Counted from the stretch's first letter, positions 37,199 to 47,800 are shown. The stretch: 64,000 nt of DNA from an uncultured Lachnospiraceae bacterium (GCA_934292725.1 CAKQXY010000001.1:1-64000); one strand, 5' to 3'. The notes: generated by a model not told the origin, from the sequence alone. Translations and numbers: made by a program.

Positions 37199-38017
37199 AT
37201 GAATTTAAAGTTTACAAAAATGCAGGCAACTGGAAATGATTATATCTTTGCAAATTTGTTTGACGCAGGTGATTTCAAAATATTTAATGAAACAAATTGG
37301 AGTCAGATGGCAATACGTCTTAGTGACCGTCATTTTGGAATAGGCTCTGATGGTTTGATTTTAATTTGTCCATCAGATGTCGCTGATTGTCGTATGCGCA
37401 TGTTTAATGCTGATGGCTCTGAGGGAGCTATGTGCGGAAATGGAATACGCTGCTTGGGGAAATATGTATATGAACGCGGACTAATCAAAAAACATATCAT
37501 CTGTGTGGAGACAAAAAGTGGAATACGCACACTTTATCTTGATATTGAAGATGAAATGTATGTCAAATCAATTTGTGTTGATATGGGAGTCCCTGTTCTT
37601 TCTTCCAGTCTTGAAATTGGTTCTTTTTTTGTAACACCTGTATCAATGGGCAACCCTCATGCAGTATGTTTTGTTCCTAATTCTCCTTCTGAATATCCAG
37701 TTGAAAAGTGGGGACCATTTTTAGAGTGCCATCCACAATTAAGGGAACGCAGTAATGTTGAATTTGTTCAGGTAGTTTCTCATAATAAGATTTGCCTTCG
37801 AATCTGGGAACGCGGTTCTAAAGAAACACTTTCATGCGGAACAGGTGCATGTGCAGCTGCTGTCTGTGCCATACAGCAAAAAGGAATGGAAAATAAGGTT
37901 TTGGCAGAGGTACCAGGCGGAACATTGACTATTAGCTGGAATGGCAATGGAAAAGCTGTTTTTTTAAGCGGACCGGCAGAGTTTATATGTGATGCTTTTA
38001 TTTCAATTCATGGATAA
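37199..38017 (+). CDS. dapF: Diaminopimelate epimerase
   Basis: Interconverts LL- and meso-diaminopimelate for lysine and peptidoglycan synthesis. The 272 residues have the two active-site Cys in MCGNGIRCLGKY and SCGTGACAAAVCA, and the FTKMQATGNDYI N-terminus. The ATG at 37199 matches the family start, but its ribosome binding site is poor (ATTGGA); an in-frame ATG at 37184 is possible. A TATAAT box at 37161-37166 may be the -10 element. It is single, enclosed by inverted repeats, and uses AAA and other A/T-ending codons more than its neighbours. Its stop codon lies inside a 39-bp repeat (38012-38050). Confidence 0.93.
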   Translation: MNLKFTKMQATGNDYIFANLFDAGDFKIFNETNWSQMAIRLSDRHFGIGSDGLILICPSDVADCRMRMFNADGSEGAMCGNGIRCLGKYVYERGLIKKHIICVETKSGIRTLYLDIEDEMYVKSICVDMGVPVLSSSLEIGSFFVTPVSMGNPHAVCFVPNSPSEYPVEKWGPFLECHPQLRERSNVEFVQVVSHNKICLRIWERGSKETLSCGTGACAAAVCAIQQKGMENKVLAEVPGGTLTISWNGNGKAVFLSGPAEFICDAFISIHG

Positions 38018-38050
38018 GCCAATATTGCGGCAAAGCCCGAAGGTGAATGG
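38012..38050 (+). repeat. 39-bp direct repeat, copy 1
   Basis: Identical over 39 bases to 38155-38193; it begins with the last Gly codon of dapF and supplies its TAA stop. Weaker similarity runs about 10 bases further. Confidence 0.85.
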
Positions 38051-38154
38051 ATTTCGTAAGACTTCTGGGTTGCATATTACTAGTTACAGTTCACTGGACG
38101 CCCATTCATTCACAAAACCGCACGTCCTGAACATCGCTGCATGTTACTATTCAC

Positions 38155-38193
38155 GGATAAGCCAATATTGCGGCAAAGCCCGAAGGTGAATGG
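38155..38193 (+). repeat. 39-bp direct repeat, copy 2
   Basis: Identical to 38012-38050, 143 bases downstream. It follows directly on a GTTACTATTCAC sequence. Confidence 0.85.
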
Positions 38194-38253
38194 CTTTCAC
38201 GAGACGGACACTTGAAGCAGGTCTTTCAAAGTAACGTATAATAAAAAAGAATA

Positions 38254-38334
38254 TAAAAGGAGCCTGCGGAGTTTGGTCCGTCGACGAAACCATTGCACCT
38301 AAGGGCTTTCGTAACATGACGCGTGAACTGTAAC
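38254..38334 (-). repeat. Right inverted-repeat arm flanking dapF
   Basis: Reverse complement of the left arm at 37059-37141, outer end GTGAACTGTAAC on the plus strand. The outer ends are 1276 bases apart and enclose dapF. No clear target-site duplication is seen outside the arms. Confidence 0.8.
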
Positions 38335-38349
38335 AGCTACATATTTTAG

Positions 38350-38378
38350 TTGATTTTTAAAAGTCTGTATGGTAAGAT
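38350..38378 (+). promoter_or_regulatory. Promoter of pyrH-frr
   Basis: TTGATT (38350-38355), 17 bases and TAAGAT (38373-38378), starting 16 bases outside the right inverted-repeat arm and 66 bases before the pyrH ATG. Confidence 0.6.
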
Positions 38379-38443
38379 ACTGATATATGTATCTAGGTGA
38401 AATGATAACCAAAGATACAACCCACAGAAAGGACGAGACAAAC

Positions 38444-39148
38444 ATGGAAAAACAGCGCAGAGTTATGCTTAAGCTCAGCGGAGAAGCATTAGCTGGTGAA
38501 AAAAAGACTGGTTTTGATGAAGAAGTTGTAAAGGACGTTGCAAGACAGGTAAAGCTGTCAGTTGACCAGGGTGTACAGGTTGCAATTGTAATTGGCGGCG
38601 GAAACTTCTGGAGAGGCCGTTCCAGCAACGCAATTGATCGACCAAAGGCAGACCAGATCGGTATGTTAGCAACTGTTATGAACTGTATCTATGTATCTGA
38701 AATCTTCCGTACTACAGGCATGAAGACTGAAATCTTCACACCATTTGCCTGCAGCACCTTTACAAAGCTGTTCTCTAAGGATGCAGCAAATGAAGCACTT
38801 GCACAGGGAAAGGTTGTTTTCTTTGCTGGCGGTACCGGACACCCATATTTTTCTACTGACACTGGTGTTGTGCTGCGTGCCATTGAAATGGAGGCAGACG
38901 TTATCCTTCTTGCAAAGGCAATCGACGGTGTTTATGACAGTGATCCGGCAAAGAATCCAGATGCTGTCAAGTATGATACCGTAACTATTAAAGAGGTTGT
39001 AGATAAGCGCCTTGCTGTTATTGATATGACGGCATCTATCATGTGTATGGAAAACCATATGCCGCTTGCTGTATTTGGCTTAAACGAAGAAAACAGCATC
39101 GCAAATGCATTAAACGGCAAGATTACAGGAACTCATGTAACAGCCTGA
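38444..39148 (+). CDS. pyrH: UMP kinase
   Basis: Phosphorylates UMP to UDP. The 234 residues belong to the amino-acid-kinase fold: MLKLSGEALAG at the N-terminus, VIGGGNFWRG, and DVILLAKAIDGVYDSDP at the ATP site. The frame is open to 38387, but the ATG at 38444 follows GAAAGGACG and gives the usual start. In many bacteria rpsB-tsf precede pyrH-frr; here the dapF repeat unit does. Confidence 0.95.
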   Translation: MEKQRRVMLKLSGEALAGEKKTGFDEEVVKDVARQVKLSVDQGVQVAIVIGGGNFWRGRSSNAIDRPKADQIGMLATVMNCIYVSEIFRTTGMKTEIFTPFACSTFTKLFSKDAANEALAQGKVVFFAGGTGHPYFSTDTGVVLRAIEMEADVILLAKAIDGVYDSDPAKNPDAVKYDTVTIKEVVDKRLAVIDMTASIMCMENHMPLAVFGLNEENSIANALNGKITGTHVTA

Positions 39149-39199
39149 AAATGGGAAAACTATTAAATTTAAAAACCATAAAACCGAAGGAGCGTAACT

Positions 39200-39754
39200 A
39201 TGAAGGAAGTTATTAAGAAATGTGAAGAGAAGATGACAAAAACCTGCGAAAATCTGGATGGCGAGTTTGCCAATATCCGTGCAGGCCGTGCAAATCCAAA
39301 TCTGTTAAACAGAATTATGGTTGAGTATTATGGAACTCCAACTCCTATGCAGCAGGTAGGAAATATTTCAGTTCCGGAGCCGAGAATCATCCAGATCAAT
39401 CCGTGGGAGAAGAGTCTGTTAAAGGCTATCGAGAAAGCTATTCTGGCATCTGATCTTGGAATTACACCAACAAATGATGGTACAAGCATCCGCCTTGTAT
39501 TCCCAGAGCTTACAGAGGAAAGACGTAAGGAATTAGTAAAGGATATTAAGAAGAAGGGTGAGGCTGCAAAGGTTGCTGTCCGCAATGTTCGCCGTGATGC
39601 CAACGATACCTTAAAGAAGATGGAGAAGTCAACTGACATTACTGAGGATGAGCGCAAGGAAGGCGAAGAGAAAATCCAGAAGATGACAGACAAATATGTT
39701 GCAAAGATAGACAAGAGTGTTGAGAATAAATCAAAGGAAATCATGACTGTCTAA
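39200..39754 (+). CDS. frr: Ribosome recycling factor
   Basis: Releases ribosomes from mRNA after termination, with EF-G. The 184 residues are nearly the standard 185, with the RAGRANPNLLNRI segment and the C-terminal coiled coil. Ribosome binding site GAAGGAG. It is co-transcribed with pyrH (51-base gap) and is followed by a terminator. Confidence 0.96.
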   Translation: MKEVIKKCEEKMTKTCENLDGEFANIRAGRANPNLLNRIMVEYYGTPTPMQQVGNISVPEPRIIQINPWEKSLLKAIEKAILASDLGITPTNDGTSIRLVFPELTEERRKELVKDIKKKGEAAKVAVRNVRRDANDTLKKMEKSTDITEDERKEGEEKIQKMTDKYVAKIDKSVENKSKEIMTV

Positions 39755-39768
39755 TAATAAGAAATTTT

Positions 39769-39797
39769 CAGGGCAGGCGTTTTGCCTGTCCTGTTTT
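39769..39797 (+). terminator. Terminator after frr
   Basis: A 10-bp stem (CAGGGCAGGC with GCCTGTCCTG, one G-U), GTTTT loop and a short T run. Read-through into uppS is possible. Confidence 0.75.
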
Positions 39798-39839
39798 GTG
39801 TAACAAGATAAAATAAGATTATACCTGTGAGGTACTCAT

Positions 39840-40559
39840 ATGGATGAACAAAAAAAGATTCCGCGTCATGTCGCGATCATTATGGACGGAAACGGCAGAT
39901 GGGCTGAGCGTAGAAAGCTGCCTCGAAAAATGGGTCATGCAGAAGGCTGTAAAGTACTAGAGCAAACTGTGCGCGATGCAGCTGATCTTGGTATTGACTA
40001 TTTGACTGTTTATGCGTTTTCCACTGAAAACTGGAAGCGCTCTGAGGAAGAGGTTTCGGCACTTATGGTTCTTATGGGCTTTTACATTAAAAAGCTTTTA
40101 AAGGTAGCCGAAGAGGAAAATGTACGTGTTAAAATTATAGGAGAGCGAAGCCGCTTTGCACCAGATCTTGTGAAGGGTTTAAATAAGCTTGAGTATGAGA
40201 CAAGAAATAACACACGCATGGTATTTGCCATTGCAATCAACTATGGTGCAAGAGATGAGATGCGCCGAGGAATGATTCATATGGCAGAGGATGTGAAAGC
40301 AGGAAAGCTTGAGCCTACAGCTATTACGGAGCAGACAATTGGCTCTTATCTGGATACTGCTGATATGCCAGATCCAGATCTTTTAATTCGCACAAGCGGT
40401 GAGCTTCGTCTGTCAAATTTCTTACTCTGGCAGCTGGCTTACACAGAAATTTATGTAACAGATGTTTTGTGGCCTGATTTTAACAAGGAAGAGCTGCAAA
40501 AGGCAGTAGATTCATTTGGAAAACGTGAGCGTCGTTATGGAGGCCGTCTGACCAAATAA
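39840..40559 (+). CDS. uppS: Isoprenyl transferase (undecaprenyl diphosphate synthase)
   Basis: Cis-prenyltransferase (239 residues) extending FPP with IPP to the C55 lipid carrier for wall synthesis. HVAIIMDGNGRWA is the phosphate-binding motif; RTSGELRLSNFLLWQ and the C-terminal YGGR close the active site. The ATG lies 4 bases after GTGAGGTACTC. It starts the uppS-cdsA-dxr-rseP-ispG-polC run. Confidence 0.96.
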   Translation: MDEQKKIPRHVAIIMDGNGRWAERRKLPRKMGHAEGCKVLEQTVRDAADLGIDYLTVYAFSTENWKRSEEEVSALMVLMGFYIKKLLKVAEEENVRVKIIGERSRFAPDLVKGLNKLEYETRNNTRMVFAIAINYGARDEMRRGMIHMAEDVKAGKLEPTAITEQTIGSYLDTADMPDPDLLIRTSGELRLSNFLLWQLAYTEIYVTDVLWPDFNKEELQKAVDSFGKRERRYGGRLTK

Positions 40560-40600
40560 GATTTATATAACATTTTACTTACAGAAAGGCATAAAAATTT

Positions 40601-41410
40601 ATGTTTATTACAAGAACAATCAGCGGAATCGTGCTGTTGGCAGTGACTATGTGTGCAATCATTGCTTCGGGCCCGCTTCTGTATTTATTTATGCTTCTGA
40701 TCAGCCTGGTTGGCATGTATGAGCTGTACCGTGTTTTTCAGATGGAAAAAAAGATTCCTGCGCTTGTTGGTTATCTGACAGCAATCGGAATAGAATCTGT
40801 CATTCTGGCAGGAAAAAATGATCTTGTTGTTCTTATACTTGTCTTAGGATTTTTGGCAATGATGGTCTCATATGTAGCTACCTATCCCAAATTTACGGCA
40901 GATGAGATTGCAAAGGCAACATTTGGAATGGTCTATGTGGCATTGATGATGTCATTTATTTTCCAAACAAGAATAAGTAATGATGGTGCCTACACAGTAT
41001 GGCTGATCTTTATCAGTGCATGGGGCTGTGATACATGTGCATATTTAGTTGGACGTGCGATTGGAAAGCATAAGATGACACCTGTACTAAGTCCCAAAAA
41101 ATCAATCGAGGGTGCAGTCGGCGGAATTATAGGAAGTGCATTAATTGGTGCGCTTTATGGAACAATTTTCAAGACAAATCTGACTGAATTTTCAAATCCG
41201 GCTGTTTTTTGTGCCATTATTGGTGCATGCGGCGGCTTTATCTCCATGTTTGGAGATCTTTCTGCTTCTGCGATCAAACGCCAGTACCAGATTAAGGATT
41301 ATGGAAATCTGATTCCGGGACACGGCGGCATCATGGATCGTTTTGACAGTATTATTTTTACAGCACCGTTAATCTACATTCTCGTAACGCTGCTTCAGCG
41401 TATTGCGTAA
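40601..41410 (+). CDS. cdsA: Phosphatidate cytidylyltransferase
   Basis: Makes CDP-diacylglycerol from phosphatidic acid and CTP. The 269 residues have about eight membrane helices and the full family signature from [18 protein letters not shown] through [11 protein letters not shown], with [12 protein letters not shown] before it. Ribosome binding site AGAAAGG. Confidence 0.95.
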   Translation: MFITRTISGIVLLAVTMCAIIASGPLLYLFMLLISLVGMYELYRVFQMEKKIPALVGYLTAIGIESVILAGKNDLVVLILVLGFLAMMVSYVATYPKFTADEIAKATFGMVYVALMMSFIFQTRISNDGAYTVWLIFISAWGCDTCAYLVGRAIGKHKMTPVLSPKKSIEGAVGGIIGSALIGALYGTIFKTNLTEFSNPAVFCAIIGACGGFISMFGDLSASAIKRQYQIKDYGNLIPGHGGIMDRFDSIIFTAPLIYILVTLLQRIA

Positions 41411-41447
41411 GCGAAGAATAATTAACGAAGAAAGGCAGGTTTTTATA

Positions 41448-42608
41448 ATGAAAAAAATTGCCATTTTAGGATCTACTGGTTCTATTGGAACACAAAGTTT
41501 GGAGGTTATTCGCAGCCAGCCAGATATGGAAGCAACTGTGTTAGCCGCAGGAAGTAATGTTGAACTGCTTGAAAAGCAGATTCGCGAATTTCATCCAAAG
41601 CTTGTATGTGTTTATAAAGAAGATGCGGCAAAAGTATTAAAGCAGGCAGTAGCTGACCTTGACGTAAAGATTGTAAGCGGAATGGATGGTCTTATCGAGG
41701 CTGCTGCATTCCCTGAAACACAGATCGTTGTCACTGCAGTTGTCGGAATGATTGGAATCCGTCCGACGATAGCAGCCATTAAGGCAGGCAAGGATATTGC
41801 ACTTGCAAATAAGGAAACACTTGTCACTGCAGGTCATCTGATTATTCCAATGATCAAGCAGTACGGGGTGCGTCTGCTTCCAGTAGACAGCGAGCATTCT
41901 GCTATTTTTCAGTCACTTATGGGAAGCTCTCCAGAAGGATCAAATGGTCACAAGATTGATAAAATCCTTCTTACAGCATCTGGCGGACCGTTCCGTGGCT
42001 GGACGAAAGAACAGATGAAAAATATTCGCCCTGAGGATGCATTAAAGCACCCTAACTGGGTCATGGGAAGAAAGATTACAATTGATTCTTCTACCATGGT
42101 AAATAAGGGATTAGAGGTTATGGAAGCAAAGTGGCTCTTTGGCGTTGAATATGATAAGGTTCAAGTTGTGATTCAGCCGCAGTCTGTTATCCATTCAATG
42201 GTGCAGTTTGAGGATGGTGCTGTTATTGCCCAGCTTGGCACACCTGATATGAAGCTTCCTATCCAGTTAGCGCTGACATATCCAGACAGAAGATATCTTC
42301 CTGGAAAACGCCTCGATTTTGCAGAGCTTGGAAGCATCAGCTTCTTTGCACCTGATTTTGAAAACTTCCCTGGACTGGCACTTGCTTATAAAGTTGGAAA
42401 AGAAGGTGGAAACAGACCAACAATATACAACGCAGCTAATGAGTTTGCTGTCAGCCGTTTTCTTGATCACAAATTGTCATATCCGGGCATTATTGAGGCA
42501 ATTGAAGCCTCTCTTGATCATGTTGACTTTGTCCCAAATCCGAATGTCGACAAAATTTTGGAGACTGAGGCTGCTGTATACGAATTTTTGCAGTCAGCGT
42601 TGGCATAG
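41448..42608 (+). CDS. dxr: 1-deoxy-D-xylulose 5-phosphate reductoisomerase
   Basis: Second step of the MEP isoprenoid pathway: DXP to MEP with NADPH. The 386 residues have ILGSTGSIGTQSLEV (NADPH site) and the metal-binding VDSEHSAIFQ. The frame is open to 41403, overlapping cdsA, but the ATG at 41448 gives the standard start, with GAAAGGCAGG upstream. ispG lies two genes on. Confidence 0.96.
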   Translation: MKKIAILGSTGSIGTQSLEVIRSQPDMEATVLAAGSNVELLEKQIREFHPKLVCVYKEDAAKVLKQAVADLDVKIVSGMDGLIEAAAFPETQIVVTAVVGMIGIRPTIAAIKAGKDIALANKETLVTAGHLIIPMIKQYGVRLLPVDSEHSAIFQSLMGSSPEGSNGHKIDKILLTASGGPFRGWTKEQMKNIRPEDALKHPNWVMGRKITIDSSTMVNKGLEVMEAKWLFGVEYDKVQVVIQPQSVIHSMVQFEDGAVIAQLGTPDMKLPIQLALTYPDRRYLPGKRLDFAELGSISFFAPDFENFPGLALAYKVGKEGGNRPTIYNAANEFAVSRFLDHKLSYPGIIEAIEASLDHVDFVPNPNVDKILETEAAVYEFLQSALA

Positions 42609-42652
42609 ATTACAACAGGGTAAGAAACTAGTACGAAAAGAAAGAGGAAAGT

Positions 42653-43744
42653 ATGAATCCATTCAGCATTATTGCACTTTTTTTAATTATCGGATTGGTT
42701 GTATTCGTCCATGAATTTGGCCATTTCCTTCTTGCAAAAAAGAACGGGGTAGGGGTAATTGAGTTTTCAATAGGCATGGGACCGAGAATTTTAAGCACTG
42801 TTCATAAGGGAACACGATATTCTCTTAAATGGATACCCTTTGGCGGCTCCTGCCTGATGCTGGGGGATGACAATGGAATAGTTGATCCGGACGCAGAAGA
42901 AATTACAGACAAGGAGCATAGTCTTGCTGAGAAGAATGTCTGGGCACGTATTTCAATTATTGCAGCAGGACCAATTTTTAATTTTTTGCTTGCCTTTGTG
43001 CTTGCTGTTATCGTAATCGGTTTTGCCGGAAGCGACAAGCCATATGTGCAGGGTGTTATCGACAATTATCCTGCACAGGAGGCAGGTCTTGAGAAAGGCG
43101 ATTTAATCACCTCAGTGAATGGCTCGCGTGTCCATCTGTTTCGTGAAATTCAGATCTATATGGCAATGAATCCTGGCAAATCACTTGACGTTACTTATGT
43201 AAGAGATAACCAGACACATGAAACAACACTTGTTCCAAAGTATGACGAGGCAAATAATACGTATTACATGGGTATTTACTCTGGTGCCCGCTATGGCTTA
43301 AAATGGTATGAGACACTCCAGTATGGTCTTTATGAGGTGAAATATAACGTTGTTACGGTAATTAAAAGCCTTGGTATGATATTTACTGGAGATCTTCCGA
43401 TGACGAGCTTTTCTGGTCCTGTTGGCATTGCGACTACAGTAAATGATATGGTCGAGGAGGTCAATACCTCTATGGCCGATGAATCGTTTTCAGACCGTGC
43501 GATGACGATGTTTTTAACGCTTGCAAATTTTGTTGTCATGATTAGTGCTAACTTAGGCGTCATGAATCTGCTCCCAATTCCGGCATTAGACGGCGGAAGA
43601 TTACTGTTTTTACTAATTGAAGCAGTGCGGGGCAAGCCGGTGCCGAAAGAAAAAGAGGCAATCGTTCATATCGCAGGAATTATTTTCCTCTTCATTTTTA
43701 TGATATTCATTTTGTTTAGCGATATTATAAAGATTTTCCAGTGA
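42653..43744 (+). CDS. rseP: RseP-type site-2 protease
   Basis: Intramembrane zinc protease (363 residues). HEFGH in the first membrane helix and NLLPIPALDGGR near residue 303 form the metal site. One PDZ domain (about residues 125-200) lies between. It typically trims membrane-bound anti-sigma factors or leftover signal peptides; the substrate here is unknown. It keeps the usual place between dxr and ispG. Confidence 0.95.
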   Translation: MNPFSIIALFLIIGLVVFVHEFGHFLLAKKNGVGVIEFSIGMGPRILSTVHKGTRYSLKWIPFGGSCLMLGDDNGIVDPDAEEITDKEHSLAEKNVWARISIIAAGPIFNFLLAFVLAVIVIGFAGSDKPYVQGVIDNYPAQEAGLEKGDLITSVNGSRVHLFREIQIYMAMNPGKSLDVTYVRDNQTHETTLVPKYDEANNTYYMGIYSGARYGLKWYETLQYGLYEVKYNVVTVIKSLGMIFTGDLPMTSFSGPVGIATTVNDMVEEVNTSMADESFSDRAMTMFLTLANFVVMISANLGVMNLLPIPALDGGRLLFLLIEAVRGKPVPKEKEAIVHIAGIIFLFIFMIFILFSDIIKIFQ

Positions 43745-43772
43745 GGAATCATTGATATGTGAGGGGTAAAAA

Positions 43773-44846
43773 ATGGAACAAAATACAAAACAATTTCGGG
43801 AACTTACAAAAGAAATACGAATAGGAGACCGTGTGATTGGCGGCAGTTATCCTATTTTGATTCAGTCTATGACAAATACAAAGACACAGGATGTTGATGC
43901 AACTGTTGAACAGATTCTTCGTCTTGAGGAGGCTGGCTGCGAGATTATTCGCTGTACAGTGCCTGATATGGAGGCGGCAAAGGCAATTGGTGAAATTAAA
44001 AAGCGTATTCATATTCCGTTAGTAGCCGATATTCATTTTGATTACAGACTTGCAATCGCCGCTATGGAAAATGGTGCTGATAAGATTCGAATCAATCCTG
44101 GCAATATCGGAAGTGATGAGCGTGTGCGTGCTGTTGTCGAGAAGGCAAAGGAGTATCATGTTCCTATACGTGTAGGTGTTAACAGTGGTTCTCTTGAGAA
44201 AAAATATATTGAAAAATATAATGGCGTGACGGCAGAGGGACTAGTAGAGAGCGCTCTTGAAAAGGTGGCAATGATTGAGCAGTTTGGTTATGATCAGCTT
44301 GTCATCAGCATTAAATCATCTGATGTTATGATGTGCGTAAAAGCGCATGAATTAATTGCCGGTAAAACACCTTATCCGCTTCATGTAGGCATCACTGAGG
44401 CTGGAACAATCATTTCGGGAAATATTAAGTCATCTATTGGTCTTGCATTAATCTTAAATCAGGGAATTGGAAATACTATCCGTGTATCGCTGACTGGTGA
44501 TCCTGTTGAGGAAATTCGTTCAGCTAAGATCATTTTAAAGACACTTGGCATTCGAAAGGGTGGTGCTGAGATTGTATCCTGTCCAACATGCGGACGTACA
44601 CAGATTGATCTGATTCGTCTGGCAAATGAGGCAGAAACGCTCGTCAGCCGTTATCCATATGATATTAAGGTTGCTGTTATGGGCTGCGTTGTAAATGGTC
44701 CAGGTGAGGCAAAGGAAGCTGATCTTGGCATCGCAGGAGGTCTTGGCTGCGGTGTTATCATAAAAAAGGGTGAAATCATCCGAAAACTTCCGGAAGATGA
44801 GCTGCTTGCCGGATTAAAGGAAGAACTGGATAACTGGCAGGCATAA
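43773..44846 (+). CDS. ispG: (E)-4-hydroxy-3-methylbut-2-enyl-diphosphate synthase
   Basis: [4Fe-4S] enzyme of the MEP pathway making HMBPP. The 357 residues are the short bacterial form, with the TIM-barrel part (DIHFDYRLA, KIRINPGNIG) and cluster ligands in CPTCGRTQ and CVVNGPGEA. Ribosome binding site GTGAGGGG. Confidence 0.96.
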   Translation: MEQNTKQFRELTKEIRIGDRVIGGSYPILIQSMTNTKTQDVDATVEQILRLEEAGCEIIRCTVPDMEAAKAIGEIKKRIHIPLVADIHFDYRLAIAAMENGADKIRINPGNIGSDERVRAVVEKAKEYHVPIRVGVNSGSLEKKYIEKYNGVTAEGLVESALEKVAMIEQFGYDQLVISIKSSDVMMCVKAHELIAGKTPYPLHVGITEAGTIISGNIKSSIGLALILNQGIGNTIRVSLTGDPVEEIRSAKIILKTLGIRKGGAEIVSCPTCGRTQIDLIRLANEAETLVSRYPYDIKVAVMGCVVNGPGEAKEADLGIAGGLGCGVIIKKGEIIRKLPEDELLAGLKEELDNWQA

Positions 44847-44866
44847 TAATTCAGAAAGGAACTTTC

Positions 44867-47800
44867 ATGGCAAAGCGCTTTTTTGAAACATTTCCGGCGC
44901 TTATCCTAGAAGATGAGCTTAAGGATCTGTTCGAATTTGCAGAAGTAACTGCATTAAAATATAATCGTGACAGGACGGCGATTCATGTCTATCTGCTTTG
45001 TCGCCGTCTGATTTCAAAGCCGCAGATTTATGCGGTGGAATCTAAAATTGAAAAGCAGATGTTTCCTGATGGTGATATGAAGATTCGTATATTTGAATCT
45101 TTTTCACTGTCGGAACAATACACACCGTCATATCTTGTTGACGTCTATAAGGACAGTTTATTTGCCGAAATTAAGCGCCGAAGCGATCTGGATTATCATA
45201 TTTTGATGCGCGCTGACTGGAAGGTAGCTGATGATAATTCACTTTTGCTTACATTAGAGGATAATCTTTGGGCGAGGAATCGTGCAGGCGAGCTGCGTGA
45301 ATGGATACAGATGGTTTTTTATGACCGCTGTGCAATATCAATTCCTGTAGCAGTATCATTTAAAGAGCGTGATACAACAGCAATTGAGGAAGAAAAAAAG
45401 CGCGCAGAGGCACAGGCTATCGCACGTATCATGAAGGCCAACAGTGTGGCTTCCAAAGAGAAAGAGGATGAATTTATTGATACAGCCTCTGCTGATACGA
45501 AAAAAGGCAGTGAAAAAACTACTCTTCGAAAAGGCGATCCCACAAAAGCTGCCAAACCAGCTGGAGAAAAAGCTGCTCAGACGCCGCGTGAGATTCCAGG
45601 CGGCAATTTTCAAAAATCAGCCTATAACAAGGGCAGTAAAGGCGGATACAGTGCCAAGCGTCCTCTTCGTTCAGACGATCCAAACATGGTATATGGACGT
45701 AATTTTGAGGATGTCACACCAATGAAAATTGCTGAGATTCAGGAGGAGATCGGAGAGGTTGTCATAAGTGGAAAGATTATTGCTGTAACTGAGCGTGAGC
45801 TTAGAAATGGCGAGAAAACTATCATTTCATTTGCTGTAACTGATTACACAGATACGATTATGGCAAAAATCTTTGTCCCAAATGAGTTTTTAGCCGAATT
45901 AAAAAATGATGTGGCTGTTGGCAAGGCTGTAACTGTTAAGGGCATCGCCATGATGGATAAGTTTGACCATGAAGTAACGATTTCCTCTGTATCAGGTATA
46001 AAGCGTGCTGAGTGGAAGGAAGAAAAACGTGAGGACCACGCTCTTGTAAAACGAGTTGAGCTTCACTGCCATACAAAGTCTTCTGAGATGGATGCAGTAT
46101 CTGATGCGCAGGCACTTGTAAAAACAGCAAAGGGCTGGGGGCACACTGCTCTTGCAATCACAGATCATGGCTGTGCGTATGCCTTCCCGGAAGCTGCACA
46201 TGCATTGTCAAAGGGTGATGATTTTAAGCTGATCTTTGGCTGCGAGGGATATTTAGTTGATGACTTAAAGGAAATCGTTGTAAATAGCAACGGTGCCTCT
46301 CTTGATGCTTCATATGTTGTATTTGATATTGAGACAACAGGATTTCATCCGTCTAAAAATAAAATCATTGAGATTGGTGCTGTAAAAGTGGTAAATGGTG
46401 AGATTACAGACCGCTTTTCTGAGTTCATCAATCCGCGTGTTCCTATTCCGTTTACAATTGAGCGATTAACTGGAATCAATGATGCTATGGTTTGCGATGC
46501 ACCAGGCGTAGAGGAAATTCTTCCTAAGTTTTTGAGCTTTTGTGAGGGCTGTGTTCTTGTAGCGCATAATGCCTCCTTTGATACCAGCTTTATCCGCTAT
46601 AACGCAGAACAGCTTGGCATTGAATTTCCTCCAACTTACGTTGATACAGTTGGACTGGCACGTTTCCTTTTGCCGCATCTTGGTCGTTTTAAGCTTGATA
46701 CTGTTGCAAAGGAGCTTCATGTTTCACTTGAGAATCATCATAGGGCAGTAGATGATGCCGGGGCAACAGCAGAAATTTTTGTCAAGTTTCTTCCGATGCT
46801 TAAAAAGAAAGGCTTTGAAACACTTGATGATATTGCAGAAAAGGCTGTTATGACACCAGAGGCAATCATGCGAATGCCTACGTATCACATCATATTGCTT
46901 GCAGCAAATGAGGTAGGCCGAATTAATCTGTACCGCCTGATCTCAATGGCACATGTTAAATATTTTGCCAGAAGACCGAGATTTCCACGCTCAGAGATTA
47001 TGAAATACAGAGAGGGACTGATTATCGGATCAGCGTGTGAGGCAGGCGAGCTGTTTCGTGCGATCACAGGAGGAGAGAGCGATGATGAAATTGCAAAAAT
47101 TGTCTCCTTTTATGATTATCTGGAAATTCAGCCTACAGGAAACAATGAATTTATGCTGCGTGAAGAGGATTCTCCTTATAAGACAAGAGAAGATCTTGAG
47201 GCGCTTAATAAAAAGATTGTTCAGCTTGGCGAGCTTTACGATAAGCCTGTCTGCGCAACATGTGATGTGCATTTTTTAAATCCAGAGGATGAGGTTTACC
47301 GCCGTATTATTATGAGCGGTAAAGGCTTTAAGGATGCTGATTTCCAGCCGCCGCTTTATTACAGAACTACAGAAGAAATGCTAAAGGAATTTGAATATCT
47401 GGGAAGTGATAAGGCATATGAGGTAGTTGTCACAAATACGAATCTGATTGCAGACCGTATTGACCATTTGGCACCTGTACGACCTGATAAATGTCCGCCT
47501 GTTATTGAAAACTCGGATATAGACCTTCGAAATATGTGCTATGAAAAGGCACATTCAATGTATGGCGATCCGCTTCCGCCAATAGTAGAAGAACGCTTAG
47601 AGCATGAGCTTCACTCAATCATCTCAAATGGCTTCGCCGTTATGTATCTTATTGCCGTTAAGCTTGTTCATAAGTCAAACGAAGATGGTTACATGGTAGG
47701 TTCACGTGGTTCTGTCGGATCATCATTCGTTGCGACCATGTCTGGAATTACAGAGGTAAACCCATTAAGTCCACATTATTACTGTAAGAAATGTCATTAC

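Larger units (their letters stand above)
38018..38443 (+). repeat. Repeat-rich gap between dapF and pyrH
   Basis: This 426-base gap holds no credible gene. It contains the rest of the first 39-bp repeat, a palindromic unit (38086-38154) opening with GTTACAGTTCAC and containing GGACG/CGTCC arms, the second 39-bp repeat, the right inverted-repeat arm, and finally the pyrH promoter and ribosome binding site. A 66-codon frame over 37989-38189 is made of repeat sequence and is not called. Confidence 0.75.

Noticed and set aside
36906..37202. 98-codon plus frame ending at the dapF start
   Set aside because: It runs over the promoter of a minus-strand gene and the left inverted-repeat arm, with no ribosome binding site; repeat-derived.
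37989..38189. 66-codon plus frame over the 39-bp repeats
   Set aside because: It is made of the two 39-bp repeats and the palindromic unit between them and overlaps the dapF end; no sign of selection as protein.
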